DNA from: DATAPE01 sp034667525
GTDB taxonomy: Bacteria; Actinomycetota; CADDZG01; WHSQ01
Length of the DNA stretch: 21,933 nucleotides
Direction: 5' to 3'
Assembly: GCA_034667525.1 (NCBI GenBank)
Contig: JAXDJO010000033.1
Coordinates: forward strand, 1-21,933
The translations under genes were made by a program, and so were the position numbers. The notes beneath the pieces were generated by a model that did not search any database, was not told the DNA's origin, and saw nothing but the letters and a program-made list of their open reading frames with translations. Of this stretch, positions 15,196 to 21,933 are shown piece after piece; position 1 is the stretch's first letter, and each line of letters opens with the position of its first letter.

Positions 15196-15317
15196 TCAGC
15201 TCGATTTCGCCGGTGACCGCCCAAGGCCCGCCCAGCGGGTCACGGTCTGGGATCTACCCGGAATAGTCCCGCCACTTCGGATGGCGTCAGGAGATGATCG
15301 TTCTTCACAATTGCCAT
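15196..15317 (-). pseudogene. Frameshifted second BldC-like regulator
   Basis: ATG at 15317 opens MAIVKNDHLLTPSEVAGLFR followed by VDP, nearly identical in type to the BldC-like protein at 10956. A one-base loss in the Lys-Thr codons then gives a premature TGA. In the next frame the sequence continues TVTRWAGLGR and then diverges to a stop at 15196, so the wing (GGHRRF) is missing too. A ribosome site (GAGGGAAGG) precedes the ATG. The 21-bp-period tandem repeat at 15418-15457 lies about 100 bp upstream. The gene is dead or produces only a short helix-turn-helix stub. Confidence 0.7.
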
Positions 15318-15763
15318 ATCGGGTCGCCTTCCCTCGGTTGTGCTTACCGCAAGGTCCATGGGCTTAATCAGTCCCTGCGCTGCTTTCACACTATGCACCG
15401 CATTGTCGGCAATGGACCCCGGTTCGCGAAACCTTCGACCCGGTTCGCGAAACCTTCTCCATTCCGTCGGGCCTAACAATCCAGTGCAAGGTGATACAAC
15501 GTGACGCGGTGGAGAAGCTCGCCAAGAACGGCGCCGGGGCGAGCCGGCTCCACTGTTCAGGCGGTAGCGGTGGAGTCCCACCGTATCGCGCCGGCGCACG
15601 CTCATCCCCGGTTTCTGACTTTTCGGAGCACCGTGTACGAGTTAAGAATTTTCGGTCTCAGGCGTCTGCTACACGGAAGGCGCAGGTTACAGGCCAGAAT
15701 TGGGCTGCTGAAAGGGCGAAACAACTACCAGTTTTCGGACGCCGCGCTTGAGAGCGACCTAGC
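15318..15763. other. 446-bp region with no supported gene
   Basis: It contains the tandem palindromic repeat described at 15418-15457. Otherwise I see no family resemblance, RNA gene or terminator here. Confidence 0.4.
15418..15457. repeat. Tandem 19-bp repeat with 21-bp period
   Basis: CCCGGTTCGCGAAACCTTC occurs at 15418-15436 and 15439-15457. Each unit is centred on the near-palindrome GGTTCGCGAAACC. The 21-bp period puts both units on the same face of the helix. A similar motif precedes the intact BldC-like gene (10921). Confidence 0.65.
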
Positions 15764-16116
15764 TCAACTTGCTCTGGCGTGTGCCCTCTCATCTGTTTGC
15801 CTTCCCCGAACATCTGCAGCGTTTGAATCAGGAGCTGTTGCGAATCTTGAGTGCACACTGCCCGGCCAGGAGGTGCCTTCCGATAAACAGGTCACCGACG
15901 CGAATTCGTCAGCGGACGAGGGGTTGAACCCATCGCCCAAGGCAACCACCGTTAGCAGTTCCGCCCGTACGTGCGGCCCCCTTTGGGTAGGTCAAGATTT
16001 CCGTTCAGACTCTCTTCCAAGTCAGGGGTGAGATAGCTGGCGATCAATTCACCGTCCTCGGTAACCAGAGCTTTGAGGAAACCCTCAGCGAAGGGATAGA
16101 CCTCTTCAATATTCAC
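15764..16116 (-). pseudogene. Paralog A of an unrecognised small protein family (frameshifted)
   Basis: GTG at 16116, six bases after an excellent GAGGAGG, opens MNIEEVYPFAEGFLKALVTE, then DGELIASYLTPDLEESLNG and LDLPK. The frame then slips in a G run near 15985 and stops at 15952. The next frame carries on VRAELLTVVALGD and DEFASVTCLSEG, matching the second half of the intact relatives (TEVL-x-V, then E-C-I-S-L-T). The open frame reaching upstream to 16257 is not homologous. It is opposite in direction to the other three members. Confidence 0.65.
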
Positions 16117-16317
16117 CTGAGCCTCCTCGGTCGAATCAACAATCTGCCGGCATATCGGGAGTTCTTGGACCTTCTTGAGTACAGAGGCAATAAGCCACAT
16201 CGCCGAGGTTGCACAGCGCATCGAAGAGCCGACCGCGAAGACGAGATAGTCATTCAAGGGAACGCCCCCGACGCTGTAGCAATGCGTTTCTCGGAAAGTA
16301 TTCGGTAGGCCCTATTT

Positions 16318-16625
16318 ATGATGTGGAGCACCATGCAACTGGTGTCCGGCAGCTCCTTACGCTCTGACCTACTAGCGACCGTCTCGGACGAACTTGCAAG
16401 TTACCTATCTGAGGAGAGAAGCGAGAGTGTTGTCGCAATCCTTGGAACGCTTCCGCGGCCGACCGCGGGAGCAGAGGTACTTGACATCACTCCTCCGCTT
16501 GAGTCCGGCGAATGCGTCTCCGTCACTCAGGTTTCAGGACCTCACGAGGAAGTCTTGTGCGCTCCCTATGGGTGGTGAGCAAGAACCCAACCTCTGATCA
16601 AGTCTGCCCAGATCCTGAGCGCGGA
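16318..16625 (+). pseudogene. Paralog B of the same small protein family (multiple frameshifts)
   Basis: The central part is clear: DELASYLSEERSESVVAILG, then TLPRPTAGAEVLDI and GECVSVTQVSG. The N-terminal part is in another frame (VEHHATGVRQLL, near 16324-16365). The C-terminal part is spread over two more frames (SLVRSLWVV, then TQPLIKSAQIL near 16590-16620). With three slips it cannot make the full protein. The nominal ATG at 16318 belongs to no homologous sequence. Confidence 0.6.
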
Positions 16626-17235
16626 TCGCGCTAGACACCTGTTCTGGCATTCGCCTGTAGTAGGCGAATTAGTAGAGCGGGCCGGCAGAAGTTGGGGCGG
16701 AGATTCGCGTTCCCTCACCTGGAAGATGCTTCAGAGAAGTCCGGCTCGCCAAACTTGGTGTTCCAATATCAAGCTTAATCATCGCTTACTCGCCGACGAG
16801 GCGCTGCGCGACGTTCCGGACACGCTGTCACCCCGATACACCGAGATTCCGTGGATGCTCGCCCAAGCGATGATCTCATCCAATCGAGATAGCGGGGACT
16901 GTGATGTGTCCGCTCCAACAAAGCCCCGGCACTTCATCGCAAAACGAATCTGGTCTTTCACCTGGGCACCCGGTTGCTGGTCGAATACCGAGTGGACGGT
17001 GTCAGCATCTCAGCCTCTGCGATTAGCCACTGCTTCATTGTTTACCTCCTCTCCGATCGTGGTCGGATTTGCAAGCGATGACTAGTTCACGTCTGATCTA
17101 GCGTCTGCGGCAGGCTAGGGGAGCATGACCCTCAGGTCATCCCTAACGTTGATCGCACCGAGTTGGTTTGCTTGTCTTAAGTCACTCTCTGTGATTTCAA
17201 TGTCTTACGTAACGTTCTTCGGGGGAGGTCGTGTT
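16626..17235. other. 610-bp region without a supported gene
   Basis: Open frames of 60-119 residues on both strands show no recognisable family and no good ribosome sites. No tRNA, hairpin terminator or repeat is evident. The last few bases (17221-17228, GGGGGAGG) are the ribosome site of the next gene. Confidence 0.35.
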
Positions 17236-17550
17236 TTGGATGTGGCGGAGGTGATGGTCTACGCCGATGGATTCGGGCGAGCTATTGCGACTGACCAGAG
17301 CGAACTGATCTCGCGCTATGTGTGTCGTGAGCATGAGGCGGGCATTGTCGGGATCCTTGGTTCACTTCCACGGCCGATCCAGGCGACGGAGGTCCTTCGA
17401 GTGAGTGTGCTTGAGACTGGAGAGGCGGTATCCGTAACTCAAATCTTGGGTCAAAGGGAAGGGGTGCGGATGCGTACCACCTGGGTGGAGGGCACCGAGC
17501 AGGAGCTTCTCATTCGGGAGGCCCGAATCTTCCACCGCGAGAGTCGCTAA
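17236..17550 (+). CDS. Paralog C of the small protein family (intact)
   Basis: A 104-aa protein from a TTG at 17236. This start is chosen because GGGGGAGG lies seven bases upstream and because it aligns with the starts of the relatives (M-D-V-A-E-V, M-N-V-E-R-V, M-N-I-E-E-V). The sequence reads an amphipathic helix (YADGFGRAIATDQSELISRY), GILGSLPRPIQATEVLRV, GEAVSVTQI, then MRTTWVEG and ELLIREARIF. One helix followed by four or so strands is compatible with a small NTF2/SnoaL-like fold, but this is only a guess from pattern. No signal peptide or TM. It is followed by a leader ORF and the GGDEF-EAL gene in the same direction. Confidence 0.7.
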   Translation: MDVAEVMVYADGFGRAIATDQSELISRYVCREHEAGIVGILGSLPRPIQATEVLRVSVLETGEAVSVTQILGQREGVRMRTTWVEGTEQELLIREARIFHRESR

Positions 17551-17577
17551 ACCGAGATTCCCTGAAGAGAGGTCGCA

Positions 17578-17655
17578 ATGCTAAGTCTTCTAGTCTCCAC
17601 CGACGCACCGTCGTCGCTGCTGCTTACCTCGATTCGCTGTGAGTTCCCTAAATGA
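17578..17655 (+). CDS. 25-aa leader ORF overlapping the GGDEF-EAL start
   Basis: ATG at 17578 has a strong ribosome site (GAAGAGAGG, six bases before). It encodes MLSLLVSTDAPSSLLLTSIR plus five residues. Its TGA overlaps the ATG of the next gene (ATGA at 17652), which has no ribosome site of its own. This is the arrangement of a translationally coupled leader peptide. No homology is recognised; four of its codons from 17620 to 17634 are CTG/CTT/TCG-type Leu/Ser codons. Reality depends on that coupling logic. Confidence 0.5.
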   Translation: MLSLLVSTDAPSSLLLTSIRCEFPK

Positions 17656-19346
17656 GGGGTGGCCTCGTCGACGTCGAGCAGGACTCAACTCTCCAGGCGC
17701 TGAAGGAAGACGAGGAGAGGTTTCGCACCATCCTGGCCGAGATAGCAGATGCGATCTTTGTTCTCGACCCCATCTCTGACCGAGTCTTGTACGCGAATCC
17801 CCAGGCGTGTCGGTTACTGGGATATTCGGTGGATGAATTGCTGGAAACACCATTGTCGATTTTGCACCCGAATCAGCTCTCGAAACTGGTGACCCTGAGT
17901 CAAGCGCCACCGGATGGTTCGCCATTCATCGAGCCATTGATTTCTGTCACGAAAGAAGGCAGGCCCCTGCAAGGAGAGATCGCTGCGACCCAGGCCCGCG
18001 TGGACGATCGGCCGTGTCTGATCGCCTCGATCAGAGACATCACCGCGCGGATCGAGGAGAGCGAGCAGCGAGTCAACGACGCAATGCACGATCCCCTTAC
18101 AGGTTTGCCCAACCGCGCGCTGTTCGAGGATCGATTCGAGGTGGCACTGAAGCGCAGGGAGCGCAGCGGCAACATGGTGGCAGTTATCATGTTCGACCTC
18201 GACGGGTTTAAGATGGTCAACGACAGCCTCGGTCACGACGCCGGTGACCAGATGCTCAGGGTCACCGCGGAGACCCTGCGCGGCGTCCTTCGGCCGAGCG
18301 ATGCAGCAGCCCGATTCGGTGGCGACGAGTTCATCGTCCTTTGTGAAGACATCCACAGTGAACTCAGCGCGATCCAGGTCGGGAAGCGGATAATCGAGGC
18401 CGTCAGCGCAGTACGGTCAAGCGCGGACGGGGAAACGCGACTGTCGATCAGCATGGGTATCGCTTTGACGACCGAGGAATCAATGAACGCGAGGCGGTTG
18501 ATCACCAATGCGGATGCCGCTCTCTACCGCGCTAAGAAGAACGGCAGAGGTCGCTACGAGTTATTCGACGAGCGGATGCGTAATCGTGCCCGGGAACGTC
18601 TCAACGATGAGGTCGCTCTACAGCATGCGATCCCACGAGAGGAGCTTCGTCTCGTATATCAACCTCAGATCGATTTGCGCACAGGCGAGATCGCCGGAGG
18701 AGAGGCCCTGCTTCGCTGGCAGCACCCTCGGCGGGGCCTCATCCAACCAGCCGACTTCATCGCCTTAGCCGAAGAGACCAATCTCATCGTACCGATTGGG
18801 AAATGGGTGCTCAGACAAGCTTGTCTCACCGCTCAGCTGTGGCGTGCAGCTAGTGTTCGAGAAGCTCCTCTTACTATGTCCGTCAATGTCTCCGCCAAAC
18901 AGCTGAGCCGATCCGATCTAATCGACGACGTTGCCCTCGTGCTCGAAGAGACCGGCACAGATCCTGCAAACCTGTGCCTAGAGATAACCGAGAGTGTCAT
19001 CGGGGCCGACTCTCCAACTTCGACGCGCACGCTGCAGGGTCTCAAGCAGCTGGGAGTGGGTCTTGTGATGGACGACTTCGGCAAGGGCTATTCATCTCTG
19101 AGTTATCTGAGGACGTTGCCTATCGACCTCCTCAAGATCGACCAGTCGTTCGTCCTCGGGGCTGACCAACCCAACGACCAAGCTCTCCTTCAAGCGGCGG
19201 TGGATATGGCGCACGCTTTAGATCTCCAAGTCGTGGCCGAGGGCGTGGAGAACGCACGGCACCTCGAGAAAGTGCAGCTTTCGGGTTCGGACTTCGCACA
19301 GGGTTTCTATTTCGGAGAACCACAACCGTCTCTGGCTACGGTCTGA
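17652..19346 (+). CDS. PAS-GGDEF-EAL c-di-GMP signalling protein
   Basis: A 564-aa cytoplasmic protein with no TM segment. PAS domain at about 20-135. The GGDEF domain (about 140-302) has intact GGDEF at 223-227, preceded by RPSD at 214-217, the correct position for a product-inhibition I-site. The EAL domain (about 318-560) has EALLRW at 351-356, NVSAKQL, LEITES, DDFGKGYSS at 474-482, K495 and EGVE at 530-533. All signature residues for both synthesis (diguanylate cyclase) and hydrolysis (phosphodiesterase) are present, so either activity may dominate under PAS control. The ATG overlaps a 25-aa leader ORF. It lies between two members of the small protein family and before a ParB-like gene. 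Confidence 0.94.
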   Translation: MRGGLVDVEQDSTLQALKEDEERFRTILAEIADAIFVLDPISDRVLYANPQACRLLGYSVDELLETPLSILHPNQLSKLVTLSQAPPDGSPFIEPLISVTKEGRPLQGEIAATQARVDDRPCLIASIRDITARIEESEQRVNDAMHDPLTGLPNRALFEDRFEVALKRRERSGNMVAVIMFDLDGFKMVNDSLGHDAGDQMLRVTAETLRGVLRPSDAAARFGGDEFIVLCEDIHSELSAIQVGKRIIEAVSAVRSSADGETRLSISMGIALTTEESMNARRLITNADAALYRAKKNGRGRYELFDERMRNRARERLNDEVALQHAIPREELRLVYQPQIDLRTGEIAGGEALLRWQHPRRGLIQPADFIALAEETNLIVPIGKWVLRQACLTAQLWRAASVREAPLTMSVNVSAKQLSRSDLIDDVALVLEETGTDPANLCLEITESVIGADSPTSTRTLQGLKQLGVGLVMDDFGKGYSSLSYLRTLPIDLLKIDQSFVLGADQPNDQALLQAAVDMAHALDLQVVAEGVENARHLEKVQLSGSDFAQGFYFGEPQPSLATV

Positions 19347-19421
19347 CCGGAGGCTCTCAAGTCAGCCTTGTCTTTTAGGCCTCAGGTGCAAGGGAACCGA
19401 GCAAGGTGCGAGACTGAGGCG

Positions 19422-19742
19422 GTGATTGCCGAGGTCCGGATCAAGTCGCTGTTGCAGGGACCGATCGAGTCAACCCGCCCGCATCTGAACCCTGAACGGG
19501 TCGCCTACTACGCAAGTCATCTTGACGAGTCGGCCCCCGTGACGGTGTTCGAAATTGACGAAGGTCTAATGCTTGCTGACGGGCATCATCGTGTTGCGGC
19601 GGCATTGCAACTCGCTCGGACGTTGATCAAGGCTGAGATCCGTCGTGGCTCTCATAAAGACGTCTTGGAGTTCGCGGCTCATCTGTCCAGCGAGGAAGTC
19701 AAGGACGAACGAAGAATCGGGACATCCCCTCGGCCTGGTTAG
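19422..19742 (+). CDS. Small stand-alone ParB-like (ParB N-terminal/sulfiredoxin fold) protein
   Basis: A 106-aa protein from GTG at 19422; the frame is open to 19368, but homology and a GAG-rich ribosome site favour this start. Residues about 18-75 carry the ParB/Srx core: HLNPERVAYYASHL, TVFEIDEGLMLADGHHRVAA with D53-G54-H55-H56-R57, then LIKAEIRRG. ParB proper has G-x-R-R and a DNA-binding domain; here the HTH is absent, so chromosome partitioning is unlikely. Relatives of this size are uncharacterised, although the fold can bind or hydrolyse CTP/ATP. It follows the GGDEF-EAL gene by 75 bp. An out-of-frame Lys-rich ending (TKTPAKPKK, to about 19843) may be a lost extension. Confidence 0.65.
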   Translation: MIAEVRIKSLLQGPIESTRPHLNPERVAYYASHLDESAPVTVFEIDEGLMLADGHHRVAAALQLARTLIKAEIRRGSHKDVLEFAAHLSSEEVKDERRIGTSPRPG

Positions 19743-19927
19743 CCTAGTGACGAGCTTGCTGCCAAGGTCAGCTTCATAAACGAGTATTTCATCTCCTCAG
19801 GTTACGTGGAACTGACTAAGACGCCGGCGAAGCCAAAGAAGTAGGCCGAAGGTACGCTTTCTTGCTTTGCTTACCGCGTTGGGGGTTTTTGGTTGTCTAG
19901 TCAGTGACTAGGGAATGGAATACCCAA

Positions 19928-20221
19928 ATGAACGTGGAAAGAGTGCATGCATACGCTAACGGTCTCGCTCACGCGGTGGTGGACCAAAATAGCGATCTGA
20001 TTTCGAGCTACCTCTCGAAGAAGGCAAAGGGAAACATCGCTGAGGTCCTAGGAGGGCTGCCGCGGCGCATCGGCAACACAGAGGTGCTGAGTGTTACCGA
20101 ACCCGCGCATGACGAATGCATATCCCTTACCCGCTTCAATGGCTTTCGAGGTAGGGGTCCTGCTGCGGGCTATCTGGCAGACGAGCCCCAGCCTTTGATC
20201 TGCAGGGCACAGCTCGTTTGA
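19928..20221 (+). CDS. Paralog D of the small protein family (intact)
   Basis: A 97-aa protein from ATG at 19928, with AGGGAATGG about nine bases upstream; a GTG at 19904 in frame is not supported by the alignment. It reads MNVERVHAYANGLAHAVVDQ, NSDLISSYLSKKAKG, VLGGLPRRIGNTEVLSVTE, ECISLTRFNG and PLICRAQLV, matching paralog C segment by segment at roughly one third identity by eye. The Trp of C (TTWVEG) is replaced by GYLADE. No TM or signal. The function is unknown. Divergence between C and D implies an old duplication or separate acquisitions rather than recent tandem copying. Confidence 0.7.
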   Translation: MNVERVHAYANGLAHAVVDQNSDLISSYLSKKAKGNIAEVLGGLPRRIGNTEVLSVTEPAHDECISLTRFNGFRGRGPAAGYLADEPQPLICRAQLV

Positions 20222-21153
20222 TAGCCACGACAGGTAGTCGGGGATAGAGGCCCGAGCGGTCGGCAAGGCTCAGCGAGTCGTCGTGAGGCTCCGCGCCGCC
20301 GGTGGCGTGCTCCTGATACTGGCCGCGTTGACATGCACCGACAGACTCTTCTATGCGGCCCAAATCCGTTCTCACGATGCCCGCCGGGGGAGAATCTTTC
20401 TCTTTGGTATGGGGTCTTCGTGGATCGGGCTCACGCAAGCCTTCGTTTGGCGTCGATCTAAGGGGGGGCCAGGGGCCAAGCGGGCATCGTAGGGGCTGCT
20501 CGGCGCGCCGTGGGGTCCATTACTTCGGCACCGGATACGCCGACTCAGTCTTCTTTCCCGCCGATCACGTGGGGGGAGGTCTGCTTGCGGCGAACGCTTA
20601 CTTTGGAGGGTGGGGTTGGCCCCCCTCGGCACGCTTACCAGAGGTCGCATCAGTCTCCGCAGCGCCCGGTTCGGTCCTGCGGTCGGAGGCTTGGCTCCGC
20701 TCCAGAGCGAGGCGGTCAGAACAATCACGGGCACGTACCAGAGCAACGACGTATTTATGCAGTGCCCTGTTGATAGCTTCGTTTTCCATATGACCTACTC
20801 GTCCAAGCAAAGGACGTTCTCCATGGGGCCTTATACGTAGTGGTTTCCAGCTCCCGGCTACGGGACTCATCCAGCTTGTGCCATCGACGGACTCCCAAAT
20901 ATCGGGTCCTTGAGATGCCTCCATATCGGTCTAAAATGGCAAATCGCCCCGGGGAGGCAAACAGAATCGGACTCCTGATCAAGAAGCGGCCAGCGAGCCC
21001 CTCCCCGGGCCCGTTTTGTTCGAACGTCCGTCCTCGTTTGCGTCCCGCTTTCTCGCATCTTGTCCGATTAATCCCCCCGAGTGTGGACCAAAGACCTCAT
21101 AAGCCAGGCGATCAACCCACCCTGGTATAGCCTGAGATCCTGGAAAGGTCGGC
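20222..21153. other. 930-bp region with little supported content
   Basis: The only candidate is a possible small membrane protein listed at 20283. The rest has overlapping open frames on both strands, none resembling a family. A minus-strand frame near 20690-20755 holds a short hydrophobic run (WYVPVIVLTASLW) that may be the trace of a membrane protein. TTTGGTCCACA occurs once on the minus strand (21083-21093), matching the arm-type repeat near the att sites. Confidence 0.35.
20283..20492 (+). CDS. Possible two-helix small membrane protein
   Basis: A 69-residue frame from GTG with two hydrophobic segments (AAGGVLLILAAL at 5-16 and IFLFGMGSSWIGLTQAFVW at 38-56), joined by a basic loop and ending in a basic tail. 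This topology looks like a small inner-membrane protein. There is no clear ribosome site and no recognised family. It follows paralog D by 61 bp in the same direction. Confidence 0.25.
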   Translation: MRLRAAGGVLLILAALTCTDRLFYAAQIRSHDARRGRIFLFGMGSSWIGLTQAFVWRRSKGGPGAKRAS

Positions 21154-21273
21154 GTGGCTGACGATGTTCCGGCGGATTGGACTCTTTCCGAGGCAAATCA
21201 TCCCTTTCGGCCATTGGTTGCCTTAGAGGTAGGGCACTTGGGGAGATCAGGTTTATCGAGAGGATGGCAATAG
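21154..21273 (+). CDS. Small ORF, upstream partner of the Arg-rich ORF
   Basis: GTG at 21154, preceded by GGAAAGG six bases earlier, encodes 39 residues (MADDVPADWTLSEANHPFRP, then LVALEVGHLGRSG). Its TAG at 21271 is immediately followed by the ATG of the next small ORF, suggesting coupled translation. No homolog is recognised. Confidence 0.35.
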   Translation: MADDVPADWTLSEANHPFRPLVALEVGHLGRSGLSRGWQ

Positions 21274-21474
21274 ATGACCAGAAAACCGGACCGGCGCAGG
21301 ATGGATCGTCGCACCGATGAACGCCGCTCGAAGGAGCGCGCCAGACAGGATCGTCGGGCGCGAGAATGCCGTCAAGATGATCGCTTGGCGAGTGGAATCC
21401 TACCGACCGAACGGGTCGAATTGGCGGGGTGGCTCGAGGCTATGCTCGAGCACGAGATAGCAGCTGCCCACTAA
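21274..21474 (+). CDS. Small Arg/Asp-rich basic protein, unrecognised
   Basis: A 66-aa protein. The first 38 residues are almost entirely charged (RRRMDRRTDERRSKERARQD) and likely form a highly charged helix or disordered nucleic-acid-binding tail. The C-terminal part (VELAGWLEAMLEHEIAA) looks like an amphipathic helix that could dimerise. The ribosome site is GAGAGGA nine bases before the ATG, and the upstream ORF ends directly at its start. The function is unknown. Confidence 0.5.
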   Translation: MTRKPDRRRMDRRTDERRSKERARQDRRARECRQDDRLASGILPTERVELAGWLEAMLEHEIAAAH

Positions 21475-21484
21475 GAATGCTGAA

Positions 21485-21512
21485 AGGGTCCATTGTTGAC
21501 CACCAGGACCCT
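21485..21512. terminator. Hairpin between convergent genes
   Basis: AGGGTCC (21485-21491) pairs with GGACCCT (21506-21512) around a 14-nt loop, between a plus-strand and a minus-strand gene end. There is no clear T tract, so a role as bidirectional terminator is only likely by position. Confidence 0.35.
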
Positions 21513-21535
21513 CCGAATGTCACCTGTGGGGGCGC

Positions 21536-21933
21536 CTAAGAGGAGCGCCACCATTCTCCGACGATCGGCGGCATCCGATATTGCATCTTGCCGGTTGCAC
21601 GGTCTTGCCACACCTCGAGGGGCCACTTCTTTTCACCGAACTGACGGCTGGTCAAGCGGCTAACGGCTGCGAGTTCGTTTCGAACCTGGATCTCTGGCAT
21701 GTTGGCTCGAGCTACGACGTCGTCGTAGGAGATGATCTGGTCGATTCTTTCAGAAGCCATCTCGAAAAGAGTAGATGCGCCCCCCCAATGCATGATGCGA
21801 GGTTTGAGCCACGCGACCATCCGCCGGCTCCACTCACCCTGTCGAGGAATGAATACGACCTGCTCGTCGCCGGCTATGAGCTCCCGTGCCTCCTTGGCCA
21901 GCGCTTCGATCTCTTCGATTACAGCAACGAGCC
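21536..21933 (-). CDS. Partial hypothetical protein (5' end outside window)
   Basis: The frame stays open to the window's right edge, beyond the ATG at 21820, so the N-terminus is outside. The visible ~132 residues run from a helix (VIEEIEALAKEARELIAG) through VVFIPRQGEWSRRMVAWLKP to a segment with helix-turn-helix character (ISYDDVVARANMPEIQVRNE, LAAVSRLTSRQFG). The end is KWPLEVWQDRATGKMQYRMP then EWWRSS. The last part resembles a winged-helix domain with a beta hairpin. A DNA-binding or restriction/defence-related role is possible but not shown. No family is recognised with confidence. Confidence 0.6.
   Translation of the reverse strand, partial: LVAVIEEIEALAKEARELIAGDEQVVFIPRQGEWSRRMVAWLKPRIMHWGGASTLFEMASERIDQIISYDDVVARANMPEIQVRNELAAVSRLTSRQFGEKKWPLEVWQDRATGKMQYRMPPIVGEWWRSS

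Noticed and set aside
15501..16031. 176-aa plus-strand ORF
   Set aside because: Its second half is antisense to paralog A, and the first half has no recognisable pattern.
1..21933. CRISPR array, phage structural genes, conjugation genes or a plasmid replication gene
   Set aside because: No spacer-repeat periodicity and no matching protein motif was found on either strand.

Overview
The window looks like an accessory, heavily recombined region of a GC-rich actinobacterial (Actinomycetota) chromosome. The lineage call is inference. It rests on a BldC-type small MerR-like regulator, a paired DUF916/WxL-like surface system, a DUF2090 protein, codon preference and the tRNA-Gly sequence. No ribosomal or other core gene is present to place the organism more precisely.

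The organising feature is a 44-bp direct repeat found three times in the same orientation (817-860, 8627-8670, 14923-14966). It is the 3' part of a tRNA-Gly(GCC) gene, from the anticodon loop to the discriminator base. None of the three copies has a tRNA 5' half. The copies read as attachment sites and divide the window into the right end of one element (1-816), a 7.8-kb unit (817-8626), a 6.3-kb unit (8627-14922) and a right flank. The 6.3-kb unit carries an intact tyrosine integrase directly beside its left att site. Arm-type short repeats flank the att cores. The full tRNA-Gly gene is expected to the left of the window.

Unit 1 (817-8626) carries, on the minus strand, a translationally coupled pair: a hybrid membrane histidine kinase and an RpfG-like response regulator with an HD-GYP c-di-GMP phosphodiesterase domain. 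It also has a decayed GGDEF gene, a WxL-like/DUF916 envelope pair, and a methyltransferase tail that abuts a frameshifted IS110 transposase ending just before the next att site. Unit 2 (8627-14922) carries the integrase, a 1-kb non-coding stretch with two very strong palindromes, a BldC-like regulator, an FtsX-type permease fragment fused to a truncated DUF2090 gene, and a P-loop kinase/VOC-fold gene pair.

The right flank (14967-21933) contains four relatives of one small protein family that I do not recognise: two look intact (17236-17550, 19928-20221) and two are frameshifted. They sit around a PAS-GGDEF-EAL protein, a 25-aa leader ORF overlapping its start, and a small ParB-like protein. 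It also holds a decayed second BldC gene next to a 21-bp-period tandem repeat, a coupled pair of tiny ORFs, and a partial gene running off the right edge.

Two themes recur. One is c-di-GMP signalling (HD-GYP, a dead GGDEF, an intact GGDEF-EAL). The other is extensive gene decay, with about nine broken genes. Some frameshifts lie at homopolymers, so assembly error should be excluded before they are taken as biology.
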